Shown piece by piece: positions 25,754 through 35,827 of a stretch of DNA of 64,000 bases. The notes under the pieces were generated by a model. That model was not told the origin of the DNA. It did not search any database and worked only from the letters and a program-made list of their open reading frames with translations. The stretch comes from Nodosilinea sp. E11 (GTDB lineage: Bacteria; Cyanobacteriota; Cyanobacteriia; Phormidesmidales; Phormidesmidaceae). Made by a program: the position numbers and the translations under genes. The stretch's first letter is position 1. Each line of letters starts with the position of its first letter. The stretch is taken from positions 2,288,001-2,352,000 of the forward strand of contig NZ_CP136520.1 of assembly GCF_032813545.1 (NCBI RefSeq). Reading direction: 5' to 3'.

Positions 25754-26320
25754 AGCAAATTATTTTGATACGTGTCGCTGGACCCTTACGAAGCGATCGG
25801 CTCAGAAAAACTAGGGGAGGATGACATAAACCTACAAAACAAAAGAGATGCCGACGACTGGCCGTGTTTCGTCTCGGCATCTCTTCTGGTTCGCTCCTCA
25901 CACATTCATAACTATATGATCAGTCTGGGGAAATGTCACCCCCAAAATAGGGTTTGAATGAACAGTTTTTCTTATGGGAGTTTAGGCTTTTAAGCCAGAG
26001 GAAGAGGCAATCGCTCACAAAAGACTTTTGTAGCAAGAGATACAAAGCATTAGTCCAAGCCAAAATTTGGTTAAGGCCTGAGACCACCGCCAATTAGTTC
26101 ATTACGGCTATGGATCCATAAATGTCTCCAGATCCCGAGGGTAGACTCCGGGAAAATACGGGATCTCTGTATTAGTATTGGATAGTTTACGTAACCTTTA
26201 CAGTCTGCCTGCCGGTAGGACGTTATCAAAATCACTGAGTTGAGCCGCTGGTCTAAGTTATTGAATTAAGCCCCGTTTACCCTATGGTCACGGTCTCTAT
26301 TATCTAATCCAGCAGTTGCT
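25754..26320. promoter_or_regulatory. 567-bp region upstream of the Crp-family gene
   Basis: Contains the hairpin 25844-25884 and an 8-bp inverted repeat AGATCCCG / CGGGATCT (about 26130-26166). An AT-rich stretch follows before the Crp-family ATG. The inverted repeat could be an operator; no gene is seen. Confidence 0.35.
25844..25884. terminator. Hairpin after the hydrolase gene
   Basis: AGAGATGCCGA / TCGGCATCTCT, 11-bp perfect stem. On the minus strand it is followed by TTTTGTTTT; on the plus strand the T-run is weak. It probably acts on the hydrolase operon's transcript as a 3' hairpin. Confidence 0.5.
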
Positions 26321-27040
26321 ATGCAATCATCCTCTCACCCCGACAACGCCCGACCGTTCTTGACCTGGCAACGCATTACCGATTGGGCCCACGCCCACTA
26401 TCGGACTAGAACGTTTAATAAAGATGAGCGTATTCCCACCCGGTCTGGACTGCTCTACTTGGTAGAGCGGGGAGCTGTGCGGCTAGTGGGCTCTGCCCAA
26501 GGTGCTGGAGCGGCCTCCGATCTAGACGATGGCAGCGATGAAGAAGCGCTATCGTCTCTAGCATTAGGCTTGAGCGAAGAGGCTTTTTTAGGGTTTGTAG
26601 GGGCTGGGCAGCCCTTTGAAATTGTGGCTCAGTCGCCCTTTATGCTGCAAAGCTTCGCCCACGTCGATCAAACCACCGTCATCTGGCTGTACTGGAGCGA
26701 TCTCGATAACTGGCCTCATTTCCGGCGTGAGGTACTCGATGCCTTTCGCTACCAACACCAGCGCAAGCTACTGTGGCTGAGCACCCTGGGGCAGCGTCGC
26801 ACCATCGATCGCCTACTTGGGTTTCTCACCCTGCTGATCGAAGAATTTGGCGAGCCCTGTGAGTCGGGCTACTACCTCCCGTGGAGCCTTACCCATGCGC
26901 AAATTGGCAGCGCCATTGGCTCTACACGGGTAACGGTGACGCGTCTGATGGGCAAACTGCGCCAGCGCAAGCTGATTCTCACCTACAAAGATGGCTTGAT
27001 TGCTATTCCGGGTGATCCGTCCGCCATCCGTGGGGCCTAG
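26321..27040 (+). CDS. Crp/Fnr-family transcription regulator
   Basis: 239 residues. The N-terminal part is a cyclic-nucleotide-fold sensor (RSGLLYLVERGAVRLVG, then FLGFVGAGQPFEIVAQSPF) with an acidic insert (DLDDGSDEEA). The C-terminal winged helix has the recognition region LTHAQIGSAIGSTRVTVTRLMGKL (about 187-210) like NtcA and CRP. The sensor lacks the clear Arg-Ser cAMP-binding motif of CRP, so the ligand is unknown. It is not NtcA by sequence. It is convergent with rbcR. Confidence 0.8.
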   Translation: MQSSSHPDNARPFLTWQRITDWAHAHYRTRTFNKDERIPTRSGLLYLVERGAVRLVGSAQGAGAASDLDDGSDEEALSSLALGLSEEAFLGFVGAGQPFEIVAQSPFMLQSFAHVDQTTVIWLYWSDLDNWPHFRREVLDAFRYQHQRKLLWLSTLGQRRTIDRLLGFLTLLIEEFGEPCESGYYLPWSLTHAQIGSAIGSTRVTVTRLMGKLRQRKLILTYKDGLIAIPGDPSAIRGA

Positions 27041-27064
27041 AGCAATGGCCTTGCAAGCAGTTGA

Positions 27065-28087
27065 CTAAGGGCTGAGATTAAGGGGTTCTGGTGGAGGGGC
27101 AGCAGGCTTGGCACCGTTCTTTTCAGACCCATTTTTCTCAGAACCCACTGGTTTGAAGTTGAGGGGCAGGTTAGTAAACTGAGGCAAAATCTCGGTAGTA
27201 AAGGCTGCGGCAGCCTTAGAGCGGTAGCGATTGGGATTGAAAATGACCGATAGGGTGCGGTTGACGACGACAGCGTCAATCTTAGCCCGGTGTAACACGC
27301 CCATTTGCAGCTCTTTTTCAATCGCCGAGTTCGATACGAAAGCTACCCCTAGGCCAGACTGTACAGCGGTTTTAATGGCTTCGATAGAATTTAGCTCCAT
27401 CTCAATTTTAAGACGGCGGGTTTCGATGCCACAGCGGGTCAATACCTGATCAATCACCTTGCGAATGGTGGATTGTGAATCGAGCGCGATGAAGTGCAGT
27501 TTGTAGAGGTCTTCGCGCTGTATCACTCCCTGGCTAGCTAAGGGATGATACATTGGCATAATTAGTGCAAGTTCATCCTCAGCGTAGGGCACTCTTTCCA
27601 AAGAGTCCTGTAGTTCGGGAGGAAGTTCGCCCCCAATAATTGCTAAGTCAACTTGTCCATTGGCCACACTCCAAGCAGTGCGGCGGGTGGAGTGCACATG
27701 CAGTTGCACAGCCACATCGGCATACTTTTGCCGAAATAGACCAATCATCCGGGGGAGCAAGTAGGTGCCTGTGGTCTGGCTGGCCCCTATGATAAGAGTG
27801 CCCCCCTGTAAATTCTGGAGGTCTTCAATGGCGCGGCAGGTTTCTTGGCAAAGACTGAGGATGCGATCGCCATAACTCAACAGCAGGTGCCCTGCTTCGG
27901 TGAGCTGTGCCCGCCGCCCACCCCGGTCAAACAGTGGCACATCTAGCTGGCGCTCCAGGTTTTGCACCTGCAAGCTGACAGCCGGTTGAGAGACATACAG
28001 GCTGTCTGCCGCTCGCTTAAAACTGCCCTCTGCCGCAATGGCCTTGAGAATACGCAGTTGATCGAGGGTAAAAGGAAGGTCAGACAT
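27065..28087 (-). CDS. rbcR: LysR-type regulator RbcR (Ycf30)
   Basis: 340 residues from ATG 28085-28087 (AGGG upstream). The N-terminal winged helix starts [20 protein letters not shown], the near-invariant beginning of RbcR/Ycf30, and has the helix [20 protein letters not shown]. The effector domain ([15 protein letters not shown] ... [11 protein letters not shown]) follows. RbcR controls Calvin-cycle and carbon-concentrating genes in response to metabolites. An unusual duplicated tail [11 protein letters not shown] and a Pro-rich end extend the C-terminus. The gene is divergent from a roadblock-like gene, leaving a 212-bp shared promoter region. Confidence 0.9.
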   Translation of the reverse strand: MSDLPFTLDQLRILKAIAAEGSFKRAADSLYVSQPAVSLQVQNLERQLDVPLFDRGGRRAQLTEAGHLLLSYGDRILSLCQETCRAIEDLQNLQGGTLIIGASQTTGTYLLPRMIGLFRQKYADVAVQLHVHSTRRTAWSVANGQVDLAIIGGELPPELQDSLERVPYAEDELALIMPMYHPLASQGVIQREDLYKLHFIALDSQSTIRKVIDQVLTRCGIETRRLKIEMELNSIEAIKTAVQSGLGVAFVSNSAIEKELQMGVLHRAKIDAVVVNRTLSVIFNPNRYRSKAAAAFTTEILPQFTNLPLNFKPVGSEKNGSEKNGAKPAAPPPEPLNLSP

Positions 28088-28299
28088 GGGCATTAACCCT
28101 AACGTACGATAATCCTGGGATGCCAACAAACCATGATAGTAATACAGGCCAACCTCTCGACATCGCTAAGGCCAGTGTCGTCCCAACGACCTCAGATAGA
28201 CCTATAGCCTTTAACTAGTGTCGAATTAAGTCTGCCATCCTTACATTACTTGTTTCAGGGCACGCAACACCAAAATTTAACCCGGTACCTAAAGGATTT

Positions 28300-29100
28300 A
28301 TGAAACGGCAGGTGATCCAGAATGTTCTGAATTTACCCGGCATCTCTGGGATAGCGCTGATTGATGGACGCAATCGCCCCTTTTTCTTCGGGCCTGATAT
28401 TAGTCTGAACACGCAACAGCAAGATGCTCTAGCCCAGGGTATTCAGCAGGTGGTTGAGACTACACCAGCCCAGTTCGACACCTTTAGCTTCCGCTTTGCT
28501 AACCAATTGGCCCATATCTATAAACTTGACGAGGGGTTAATCTTGCTGGTGCTGGTTACCGACCAGATGCCGCTTACCGAGTACGGGGCAGTGATTGGTC
28601 AGCTCAAGACGACGCTGATGGAAGCACCCCACAATGCCGTACCTACCTTTCGGCTGCTGGCGGGCTGTGTCACCATGAGCAGCAGTTCTATCGCAACAGA
28701 GACGACGAATCTAGATACCCGTGAGACCTCTGAGCTTGAGCCACCGGCCACAAATTTGGGTACTCTAGGCCCAAGCTGCGATCAGGTGATTGCGGCCCTC
28801 AACCACCTCAACGATGGAGCTACCCAATATTTGGGCAAAATCATCGTTGTCAATACCTGGAAGCAGTCACGCCCAGCCCACCCCTGGCTCGAACAGTTTG
28901 AACTTCAAAAAGACGGTCGCTTTACCGTCTCAGGCCCAATGCCCCCACTAACGGCAGAACAGCACCAGTGGATTAGGGATTGGGTAACGGCCTTTCTGGC
29001 GCGAGGCGGTAGAACTATCCGCAATTTTCAAGCCCTGGTCAGTAGCCAAGCGCTCACTCCCCAGGAGCAAGAGCTGTTGTTGGATAGCCCACCAGACTGA
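28300..29100 (+). CDS. Conserved cyanobacterial protein, roadblock-like N-terminus
   Basis: 266 residues. The first 120 (VLNLPGISGIALIDGRNRPFF ... LVLVTDQM) look like a roadblock/LC7 or profilin-type sensory fold. A variable Thr/Glu-rich linker leads to a conserved C-terminal half (LGKIIVVNTWKQSRPAHPWL). I believe it occurs next to rbcR or electron-transfer genes in other cyanobacteria but cannot name a function. No signal peptide or transmembrane helix. Confidence 0.55.
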   Translation: MKRQVIQNVLNLPGISGIALIDGRNRPFFFGPDISLNTQQQDALAQGIQQVVETTPAQFDTFSFRFANQLAHIYKLDEGLILLVLVTDQMPLTEYGAVIGQLKTTLMEAPHNAVPTFRLLAGCVTMSSSSIATETTNLDTRETSELEPPATNLGTLGPSCDQVIAALNHLNDGATQYLGKIIVVNTWKQSRPAHPWLEQFELQKDGRFTVSGPMPPLTAEQHQWIRDWVTAFLARGGRTIRNFQALVSSQALTPQEQELLLDSPPD

Positions 29101-29212
29101 GCCCAATCGCCCTGCCAGAACGGCTGAAAAACACTTTGGTGGCTGGTTGGATCAGCCCTCGGTGAACAGGTCATCCGTTTGTTTTTATTGTCCCCTTATC
29201 TTTGTCTGCCCT

Positions 29213-29698
29213 ATGGCCAAAACTGTTCGCCTTGAGCCCATTGCCCAAGAAACCTCTGTTGAAACCAACGGCAATCTGCTGTCGGTATTGCTGAACAAAG
29301 ATTTAGACGTGCTCAAGGAGTGCGGCGGACGGGGCATGTGCGCCACCTGTCATATCTATGTACAGTCGGGCATGGAGGCTCTGACCCCAGTCAACCGGCG
29401 TGAGCAACGCACCCTAGAGGTGATTACCTCTTGTAAACCCAACTCGCGGTTGGCCTGTCAGGCTCGGGTGGTGAGCAATGGGGTTGTAGTTGAACTACCG
29501 CCAGGGATGTACGTTAACTCGCTGCAAGACATTGAGGCGCTCATTGGTCGCCGCGCTGATCAGGATCTACTGCACCCGATTACCGGGGAGGTACTAGTAG
29601 AACAGGGTAAGCTGATTACGCGCTCGACAATGGCTCAACTAGAAAGTACGGCCAGCTTTAAAGTGGGCGAATTCTTCAGCCAGAGCAAAGATCTCTAA
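29213..29698 (+). CDS. 2Fe-2S iron-sulfur protein (adrenodoxin-type)
   Basis: 161 residues from ATG 29213. The 2Fe-2S ligands are Cys37, Cys43 and Cys46 (CGGRGMCATC) and Cys82 (RLACQARV), the spacing C-x5-C-x2-C...C of plant/adrenodoxin-type ferredoxins. A C-terminal extension of ~65 residues (YVNSLQDIEALIGRRADQ ... TGEVLVEQGKLITR) is longer than a plain ferredoxin and probably docks a partner. It would transfer single electrons in the cytoplasm. The longer frame from 29147 has an unlikely Cys-rich leader. Confidence 0.85.
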   Translation: MAKTVRLEPIAQETSVETNGNLLSVLLNKDLDVLKECGGRGMCATCHIYVQSGMEALTPVNRREQRTLEVITSCKPNSRLACQARVVSNGVVVELPPGMYVNSLQDIEALIGRRADQDLLHPITGEVLVEQGKLITRSTMAQLESTASFKVGEFFSQSKDL

Positions 29699-29805
29699 AA
29701 ATCCTTCAGGGATCTTGGATAAGCGCTCCTAGAGTCGATACCGCAGGCTAGAACACATCTGTTATGGTAAGGCAAAGCCGTAGTTGAGTTTTGTACCAAC
29801 CCCCT

Positions 29806-30897
29806 ATGGACTCTGCCCTTCCCCTCAGTGTTCGCCATGAGCAGGTGCTACAGGCAACCATTCGTCACTACATTGCTACAGCAGAACCTGTGGGGTCACG
29901 GGCGCTCGCCCAAGAGTACGACCTGAAAGTGAGCCCGGCTACGGTGCGCAACACCATGGGACTGCTGGAGAAGTATGGGCTGCTCTATCAACCCCACACC
30001 TCGGCGGGGCGGGTTCCATCCGACTCGGGGTACCGACTCTACGTAGATCGACTCATGTCGCCCTCGACCCGAGTTGGACGCCGAGTTGACGCAGCTCTGT
30101 CTGAAGAACTGAATTGGATGGGGCGCAGCCTTGAGTCGTTGCTCAAGGAGGCTACTCAGATACTGGCCCAGATTAGCGGTTACCTGGCCCTAGTGACAGT
30201 TCCCCAAGCTAGCGCGGTGCTGATTCGCCATATTCAGCTAGTTGCTGTGGAGGGGGGGCAGGTGCTGTTGGTGGTGGTGCTCGACTCTTTGGCCACCCAG
30301 TCGGTGGTGGTACAGCTACCCGCAATCCTGGGTTCAGCTGCGACTCCTTCAGAACCAGGGCGGCGAGAGTTAGAAATTTTGTCCAACTTTTTGAGCCACC
30401 ATCTGCGAGGCCGCCCCCTGGCCGATGTGACCACCCTAAATTGGGGTGACCTAGACGCTGAGTTTGAGCACTATGGGGCAATGCTGTGCCAAGCATTGGG
30501 CGATTTGGCGCTGCGATCGCAGGCTCCAGCCACCCCTCAACTGGTGGTCAGTGGCCTGTCGGAGGTGCTGCGCCAGCCCGAGTTCTCCGATGCCCAAAGG
30601 ATTCAAGCAGTGGTGCGCCTTCTAGAGGAAGATCAGTCGCAGCTGTGGCCGTTGTTCTTTGCGGCGTCGCCCCTGGCTACCCAGGTGATTCAAGACGTCG
30701 ATGTCAAAGTGTGGATTGGCGCTGAAAACCCTCTAGAGCCGATGCAAGGCTGTGCCTTAGTGGTGTCTAACTACACCCGTCACGATACCTCAGTGGGCAG
30801 TGTGGGTGTGCTCGGACCAACTCGCATGGTCTATGAAAATGCCGTGGCTGTGGTCAAGGCAGCGGCCGACTATCTATCCACCGCCCTCAGCCAATAG
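29806..30897 (+). CDS. hrcA: Heat-shock repressor HrcA
   Basis: 363 residues from ATG 29806. The N-terminal winged helix (VRHEQVLQATIRHYIATAEPVGS ... SPATVRNTMGLLEKYGLL ... TSAGRVPSDSGYRLYVD) is diagnostic. The C-terminal GAF-like domain ends in the conserved GVLGPTRMVYENAVAVV. HrcA represses groESL by binding the CIRCE inverted repeat. No CIRCE (TTAGCACTC) is visible in its own upstream region, so self-regulation is not evident here. It is followed 35 bases later by a DUF4126 gene. Confidence 0.95.
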   Translation: MDSALPLSVRHEQVLQATIRHYIATAEPVGSRALAQEYDLKVSPATVRNTMGLLEKYGLLYQPHTSAGRVPSDSGYRLYVDRLMSPSTRVGRRVDAALSEELNWMGRSLESLLKEATQILAQISGYLALVTVPQASAVLIRHIQLVAVEGGQVLLVVVLDSLATQSVVVQLPAILGSAATPSEPGRRELEILSNFLSHHLRGRPLADVTTLNWGDLDAEFEHYGAMLCQALGDLALRSQAPATPQLVVSGLSEVLRQPEFSDAQRIQAVVRLLEEDQSQLWPLFFAASPLATQVIQDVDVKVWIGAENPLEPMQGCALVVSNYTRHDTSVGSVGVLGPTRMVYENAVAVVKAAADYLSTALSQ

Positions 30898-30932
30898 AAT
30901 CCCCAAAACAGCCTCGGCAGGGAGGGAATGCC

Positions 30933-31493
30933 GTGATTATTACTGAGCTACTAGCAATTTTGTCGATCGCGGCGGCGACGGGGCTGAGGCTGGCCTTGCC
31001 CCTGCTGCTAATTGGGCTGATGTCTGGTCCTCAGCTATGGGCAAACGTGCCGCTGCTGGCTCAACTGCCGCCAGCGCTGGTGTTGGGCGTGCTAGCAACC
31101 TGGTCGATAGCAGAGTTGATGCTGTCGAAGGATCGCTATAGTCAACGGTTTTTTCAAATTTTAGAGCTGGTACTCAGCCCTGGGGTGGGAGCGTTAGCGG
31201 GCATCGGCATCGCCAGAACGCTCGGTCTCGACAGCTGGCTCAACCTCCTGGTTGGGTTAATTAGCGGGCTGTTGGCGTTAGTGATTCAACTGTTGCAGGT
31301 GGGCCTGTTTTTTCGGCCCTTGAGACCGCCCCTGTGGAGCTTTTTTGTCGTCGATGGACTATGTATTGTGCTGGCGGTACTGGCCTTTGATGCCCCCAAC
31401 CAAGGGGGGATTATTGCGCTGCTACTGCTGTGGCTGGTTAGCCGCACATCGTACCTGTGGCAGCACTGGCCCAGGCGATCGCAGCCTAAGTAA
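30933..31493 (+). CDS. DUF4126 membrane protein
   Basis: 186 residues with about five hydrophobic segments (for example LLAILSIAAATGLRLALPLLL and the SPGVGALAGIGIARTLGL region). A GTG start at 30933 is chosen because GGAGGG lies seven bases upstream. DUF4126 proteins are membrane proteins of unknown function, widespread in cyanobacteria. It may be cotranscribed with hrcA. Confidence 0.75.
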   Translation: MIITELLAILSIAAATGLRLALPLLLIGLMSGPQLWANVPLLAQLPPALVLGVLATWSIAELMLSKDRYSQRFFQILELVLSPGVGALAGIGIARTLGLDSWLNLLVGLISGLLALVIQLLQVGLFFRPLRPPLWSFFVVDGLCIVLAVLAFDAPNQGGIIALLLLWLVSRTSYLWQHWPRRSQPK

Positions 31494-31617
31494 TTAAAGC
31501 CTAAGGGGAAAAGCTCTCCGCTGTATCCGGCGACTGTAGCCACCGTAGGGTGGGCAGTGCCCACCATCAGGGAGAAAGTTTTCCAAAAGTCGCCTCAATC
31601 ATTCAGCAGCCGTCGCC

Positions 31618-32781
31618 CTAGAGAATGCCAACAAAGTGCAGGGGGCCACGACCGCTGACCAGCTCCAAGAGCAGGGCCAAAAAGCCCACCATAGCCAGTC
31701 GCCCATTCCATACTTCGGCGACAGGGGTAAGGCCCCAGGCCGAGCGCTCTTGGGGGTAGATTTTGACTTTTTTGTCGGGCTGCACCACGTCGGAGAAAAG
31801 CTGACGGGGAGCAGTTAGCGCCTCATCTACCATGTCAGCCATATCGGCAATAAAGCGGGGGTGGGTGTTGAGGGCGGGCACTCGATGAAACCCCGGAATA
31901 CCGGCTTCGTGGGCAATCTCCCGGTATTCCATATCGATTTCTTGCAGGGTTTCGATGTGCTCAGAGACAAAGCTGATAGGTACAACCACCAAGTCTTTGA
32001 CCCCCTGCTGGGCTAGCTGCTCGATCGCATCTTCGGTGTAGGGTTGCAGCCACTCGACCGGGCCAACTCGGCTCTGATAGGCCAGGGTATAGGGATTGGG
32101 GCGGTTGAGCGCCTGCATAATCAGCTCGGTACAGTGCTCGATCTCCCGCTGGTAGGGATCACCGGCCTCTTCGACATAGCTGACCGGCACCCCATGGGCA
32201 CTAAAGAAAATATGGGCCTGGTCGGGGTTATCGAGTTTGTTGAGTTCTTGGGCGATGAGGTCAGCCATAGCCTCGGTATAGCCGGGGCGCTCGTACCAGG
32301 AAGGGATAGCTGTGTAGACAATACGCTGTAGTGCGGGGTCTTCGAGCCAGAGCCGCTCTAGTAAACGAAAGCTAGAGCCACTGGTGCTGATGGAAAACTG
32401 AGGGTAAAGGGGTAGCACCACAAGCTTTTCGATACCGTCACGCTTGATCTGGGCTACAGCCTCTTCGGTAAAGGGATACCAGTAGCGCATGCCGATGTAG
32501 ATATGAGCCTCGGTGCCCTTGTCGGCCAACACCTGCTTGAGGGCTTCGGCCTGCTCCTCAGTGATGCGGCGCAGGGGGGAGCCACCCCCAATTTGCTGAT
32601 AGTTTTCTTGGGATTGCTTGGCGCGTGAGCTAGAAATCAACCAGGCCAAGGGTCGCTGGAGCCAGGGAAAGGGCAGGCGAATGATTTCTGGATCGGCAAA
32701 CAGATTAAACAGGAAGGGGCGAACATCATCGAGTTGCTCTGGCCCCCCTAGATTTAGCAATAAGACCCCAACACGACCCAT
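31618..32781 (-). CDS. hemH: Ferrochelatase with C-terminal HLIP domain
   Basis: 387 residues. The ferrochelatase core (start [15 protein letters not shown], catalytic His in [13 protein letters not shown], and GPVEWLQP) inserts Fe2+ into protoporphyrin IX in the last step of haem synthesis. The last ~40 residues ([21 protein letters not shown]) are a transmembrane chlorophyll-binding helix of the HLIP/CAB type, with the ExxNxRxAM motif. This fused tail is typical of cyanobacterial and plastid enzymes and tethers it to membranes. Confidence 0.97.
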   Translation of the reverse strand: MGRVGVLLLNLGGPEQLDDVRPFLFNLFADPEIIRLPFPWLQRPLAWLISSSRAKQSQENYQQIGGGSPLRRITEEQAEALKQVLADKGTEAHIYIGMRYWYPFTEEAVAQIKRDGIEKLVVLPLYPQFSISTSGSSFRLLERLWLEDPALQRIVYTAIPSWYERPGYTEAMADLIAQELNKLDNPDQAHIFFSAHGVPVSYVEEAGDPYQREIEHCTELIMQALNRPNPYTLAYQSRVGPVEWLQPYTEDAIEQLAQQGVKDLVVVPISFVSEHIETLQEIDMEYREIAHEAGIPGFHRVPALNTHPRFIADMADMVDEALTAPRQLFSDVVQPDKKVKIYPQERSAWGLTPVAEVWNGRLAMVGFLALLLELVSGRGPLHFVGIL

Positions 32782-33274
32782 AGCACTGTAGTGGCTCTAA
32801 ACTACTTATTCCATATCTCATTTATTCTACAAGCTGGGTGAGCGGTTTCCGACGTCAATGGTGGTCCTGACTACTCTAGATGGGCGATCGCCGAGTTCAA
32901 TGCCCGCCTGAAGGCCGCCCGACTGAGGCTTCCGATGGAGTAGTGGGGCGATCGCCTCAGCCTGGCGGGGCACCTTGCCGCCAAGACCTGACGGCAGCAA
33001 GACGCTCCACTCTGCAGCCGCCAGGTAGCCTCCAGCGCCTTCAAGGCGTTTGCTGACTTCTAGGACTGGGCGCGGGGCAAAGCTGCATTTATTGGAGAGA
33101 TATGCTAGGAAACATAATAGATTAGGAAGCCCATGCAAACCGTTTACGCTAGACTCTTGTGACTTAACCATTTGAATTAACTATTTTTTGTGCGGCTTTC
33201 AAAGCCAGTTTTAGAAGTTTTAAGGGACAAAATAAGCGCAAACAATATCTCAACGTTAGGGACGTTCCATATCA
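32782..33274. other. 493-bp intergenic region with an unexplained open frame
   Basis: A minus-strand frame of 114 codons (32827-33171) is open and carries HIP1 sites, but it has no ribosome site and matches no family I know. An imperfect repeat GCCGCCA...GGCAGC near 32980 is present. The last ~100 bases, AT-rich, should hold the promoter of the response regulator. Confidence 0.3.
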
Positions 33275-35764
33275 ATGAAGATTTTATTGGTTGAGGATGA
33301 TTCATCAACTCGGGATCTTCTGGTCTTTCATTTGACCGCAGCACGCTACACCGTGGAGCAGGCGGCTGACGGCATTACGGCCCAGGAATTGGCTGACCTG
33401 TGGAACTATGACCTGATTTTGTTGGATGTTAATATTCCTCGCTTAGATGGCGTGACCCTGTGCCGCCAGCTGCGTAGCCAGGGCGTATCGACCCCAATTT
33501 TGATGCTCACGGCCCAGGCCGAAGACGAAGATGTGATTACGGGTCTTGATGCTGGAGCCGACGACTATGTGACTAAGCCCTTTGAAGTGTCTCAGGTGCT
33601 CGCCCGCATTCGGGCTCTGCTCCGGCGAGGAGCCCAGGCATCGACCATTCCCTCGCTGGTCTGGGGGCAGCTCTGCCTTGACCCAACCATGGCCCAGGTC
33701 ACCTATGGCACCCAGGTGGTGCCCTTAACCCCAAAGGAATACAGCTTACTAGAGCTCTTCTTGCGCCATCCCAAACGGGTGTTTAGCCGCAGCACCATTC
33801 TTGACCATCTCTGGACTATCGATGACTCGCCCACTGAGGGGGCTGTGACTAATCTGGTTAAAGACCTGCGCAACCGCCTCAAGCGCAGCGGGGTAGTCGA
33901 CAATGTGATTCAGACTGTGTACGGCTTGGGCTATCGTCTGCGAGATCTGCCGCCTAGTCTAAACCAGCCAAACGAACATCCTGGGGTAGAAACCTTGGAA
34001 GCTGGAGCCACAGACTTGAGCAATGGCGCTGCTGGTAGTACGGCTCTAGGAGCCGATACCACCCTTGACCTGTATTTCCCCGTCACGGCGGCAGCGACAA
34101 CACTCCAGTCTCTAGAGGCGATCGCCGCTCGGTTTCAAGCGTCGATTCAGCAGCGGCTAACGGTGATCGAAGCGGCGGTGCGATCGCTTCAGGCGGGCAA
34201 TCTGCCGCCTCAGCAACAGGCGATCGCCCAAGATGAGGCTCACCGTCTGGCAGGAGGGCTGGGCACCTTTGGGTACGAAGAGGGATCGACCCACGCCCGC
34301 CAGATTGAGCAGCTCCTGGGAGAACCTAGACCGCTGTCGAGGACAGCGACCGATCAGCTCTCGCGCCGTCTGCTGGCCCTCAAGCAGGCCCTCGCGCTAC
34401 CGCCTAAGCCAGTCGAGACTGAGGGCAATGGGCTGACCACCACCGCTAGCCCCTGCCACCGCGCCCTGGCCCTGGCCCTAGCGCCTGAGTTAATTAACCA
34501 ATTGCAGGAGGAGGGAGGCGACCGAGGCTGGTATCTAGAGTGCACGGCCTGCTTGAGCGAAGTTCTGCAAATATTGGCCCAGGGTGGGATTGAGGCGGTG
34601 GTGCTCACCCTCGATCAAACGGTCTCCCTGGCCGAGAAGCTGGCCCCCCTGCGAGAGGTCAAGCATCGCTACCCGCAGCTGCCGGTGCTGGTGCTCACAG
34701 GCCAAGACAGCCTAGAAGAACGGGTACAGGTAGCACGGCTTCAGGGCGATCGCTATTTGGTGACTCCGGTAACCCCTAGCCAGATTTTCGAAACCCTTGA
34801 CCACCTCTTACCCCAGTCTCAGGCTCCAGAGTCGCGCGTGATGGTGGTCGACAATGACCCCATTACCCGAGGGGCGATTACAGAGCTGCTGACGCCTTGG
34901 GGTTTGCAAGTGACCGAGCTGGGTGACCCTGGCCAGTTTTGGGAGGTACTGCGGCAGGTGCAGCCTGACCTGCTGCTGCTAGCCCTAGAGATGCCCACCT
35001 TTAGCGGCATGGACCTGTGCCAGGTGGTGCGCCAAGACTCACAGTTTGGCAACTTGCCCATTTTGATGGTGGCTGCCCACCCTGACACCGTGACCGTGCG
35101 ACAAGTCTTTGAAGTAGGGGGCGATGACCTCATCGGCAAGCCTATCGTAGGCCCAGAGCTAGTGACACGGGTGCTGAGCCGCATTGAGCGATCGCGCTTG
35201 CGCCAGCAGATTGAGCAAATGCGCCACCACCAAGCGCTGTACTGGGCTCAGCAAGATACCTCTGACCCCCTCACCCAGGTGGCCAATAGCCTTCATTTCG
35301 ATGCGTTTTTGCAGCAGCAGTGGGAACGCCACTGCCAAGATCAGGCCCCGCTGTCGCTGATCTTGTGCAACCCCGACGAGTTGCGGGCCTACTACAAGGT
35401 CTACGGCCAGCAGGCAGGCGATGCCGCCCTACGCCGCATTGCCCGCACCCTGCACCGCACCATCAACCCTAATATTGACCTAGTGGCCCGCTATGGCGAC
35501 GATGAGTTTGGCATTGTGCTGCCCAACACTAACCTAGATGGAGCCCTGCGAGTGGTGTCACGCATGCAGCAAGCCGTCACCGATCTTAAAATTCCGCACC
35601 CCACCTCCGAGGCTGGGGACTACATTACCTTAAGCCTGGGAATTGGGGGGACAACGCCTACTGCTACCCTGTCGAGTAGCCATCTGATCAAAACCGCCGA
35701 TCAGGCCCTCAAAGATGCTAAGACCCGAGGCGGCAACACCTTCTGTTTATATTCTATGTGCTGA
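33275..35764 (+). CDS. Six-domain response regulator with degenerate output domains
   Basis: 829 residues. In order: a receiver with Asp51 (LLDVNIP), an OmpR-type winged helix (about 130-230), an HPt domain (His about 322, EAHRLAGGLGTFG), a degenerate receiver (about 385-510), a third receiver (about 525-640) and a GGDEF domain (about 665-825). The third receiver has Ala in place of the phospho-acceptor (LLLLALEMP), and the GGDEF signature reads GDDEF, so diguanylate cyclase activity is doubtful. The first receiver, DNA-binding part and HPt look intact. It is the first gene of a three-gene signalling cluster. Confidence 0.85.
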   Translation: MKILLVEDDSSTRDLLVFHLTAARYTVEQAADGITAQELADLWNYDLILLDVNIPRLDGVTLCRQLRSQGVSTPILMLTAQAEDEDVITGLDAGADDYVTKPFEVSQVLARIRALLRRGAQASTIPSLVWGQLCLDPTMAQVTYGTQVVPLTPKEYSLLELFLRHPKRVFSRSTILDHLWTIDDSPTEGAVTNLVKDLRNRLKRSGVVDNVIQTVYGLGYRLRDLPPSLNQPNEHPGVETLEAGATDLSNGAAGSTALGADTTLDLYFPVTAAATTLQSLEAIAARFQASIQQRLTVIEAAVRSLQAGNLPPQQQAIAQDEAHRLAGGLGTFGYEEGSTHARQIEQLLGEPRPLSRTATDQLSRRLLALKQALALPPKPVETEGNGLTTTASPCHRALALALAPELINQLQEEGGDRGWYLECTACLSEVLQILAQGGIEAVVLTLDQTVSLAEKLAPLREVKHRYPQLPVLVLTGQDSLEERVQVARLQGDRYLVTPVTPSQIFETLDHLLPQSQAPESRVMVVDNDPITRGAITELLTPWGLQVTELGDPGQFWEVLRQVQPDLLLLALEMPTFSGMDLCQVVRQDSQFGNLPILMVAAHPDTVTVRQVFEVGGDDLIGKPIVGPELVTRVLSRIERSRLRQQIEQMRHHQALYWAQQDTSDPLTQVANSLHFDAFLQQQWERHCQDQAPLSLILCNPDELRAYYKVYGQQAGDAALRRIARTLHRTINPNIDLVARYGDDEFGIVLPNTNLDGALRVVSRMQQAVTDLKIPHPTSEAGDYITLSLGIGGTTPTATLSSSHLIKTADQALKDAKTRGGNTFCLYSMC

Positions 35765-35827
35765 TAGGTACTGAGCTAGACCGATCGATTGCTTAGGGCC
35801 AGTGCGCGCTGCCAACCATGACCCGCT

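Noticed and set aside
32960..33010. Possible SRP RNA on the minus strand (GTCAGGTC motif)
   Set aside because: The required GGAAGGAAGCAGC loop is absent and the flanks do not pair like an SRP helix.
32827..33171. 114-codon minus-strand frame between hemH and the response regulator
   Set aside because: Open and HIP1-containing, but no start signal and no family recognised. Listed only as part of the gap description.
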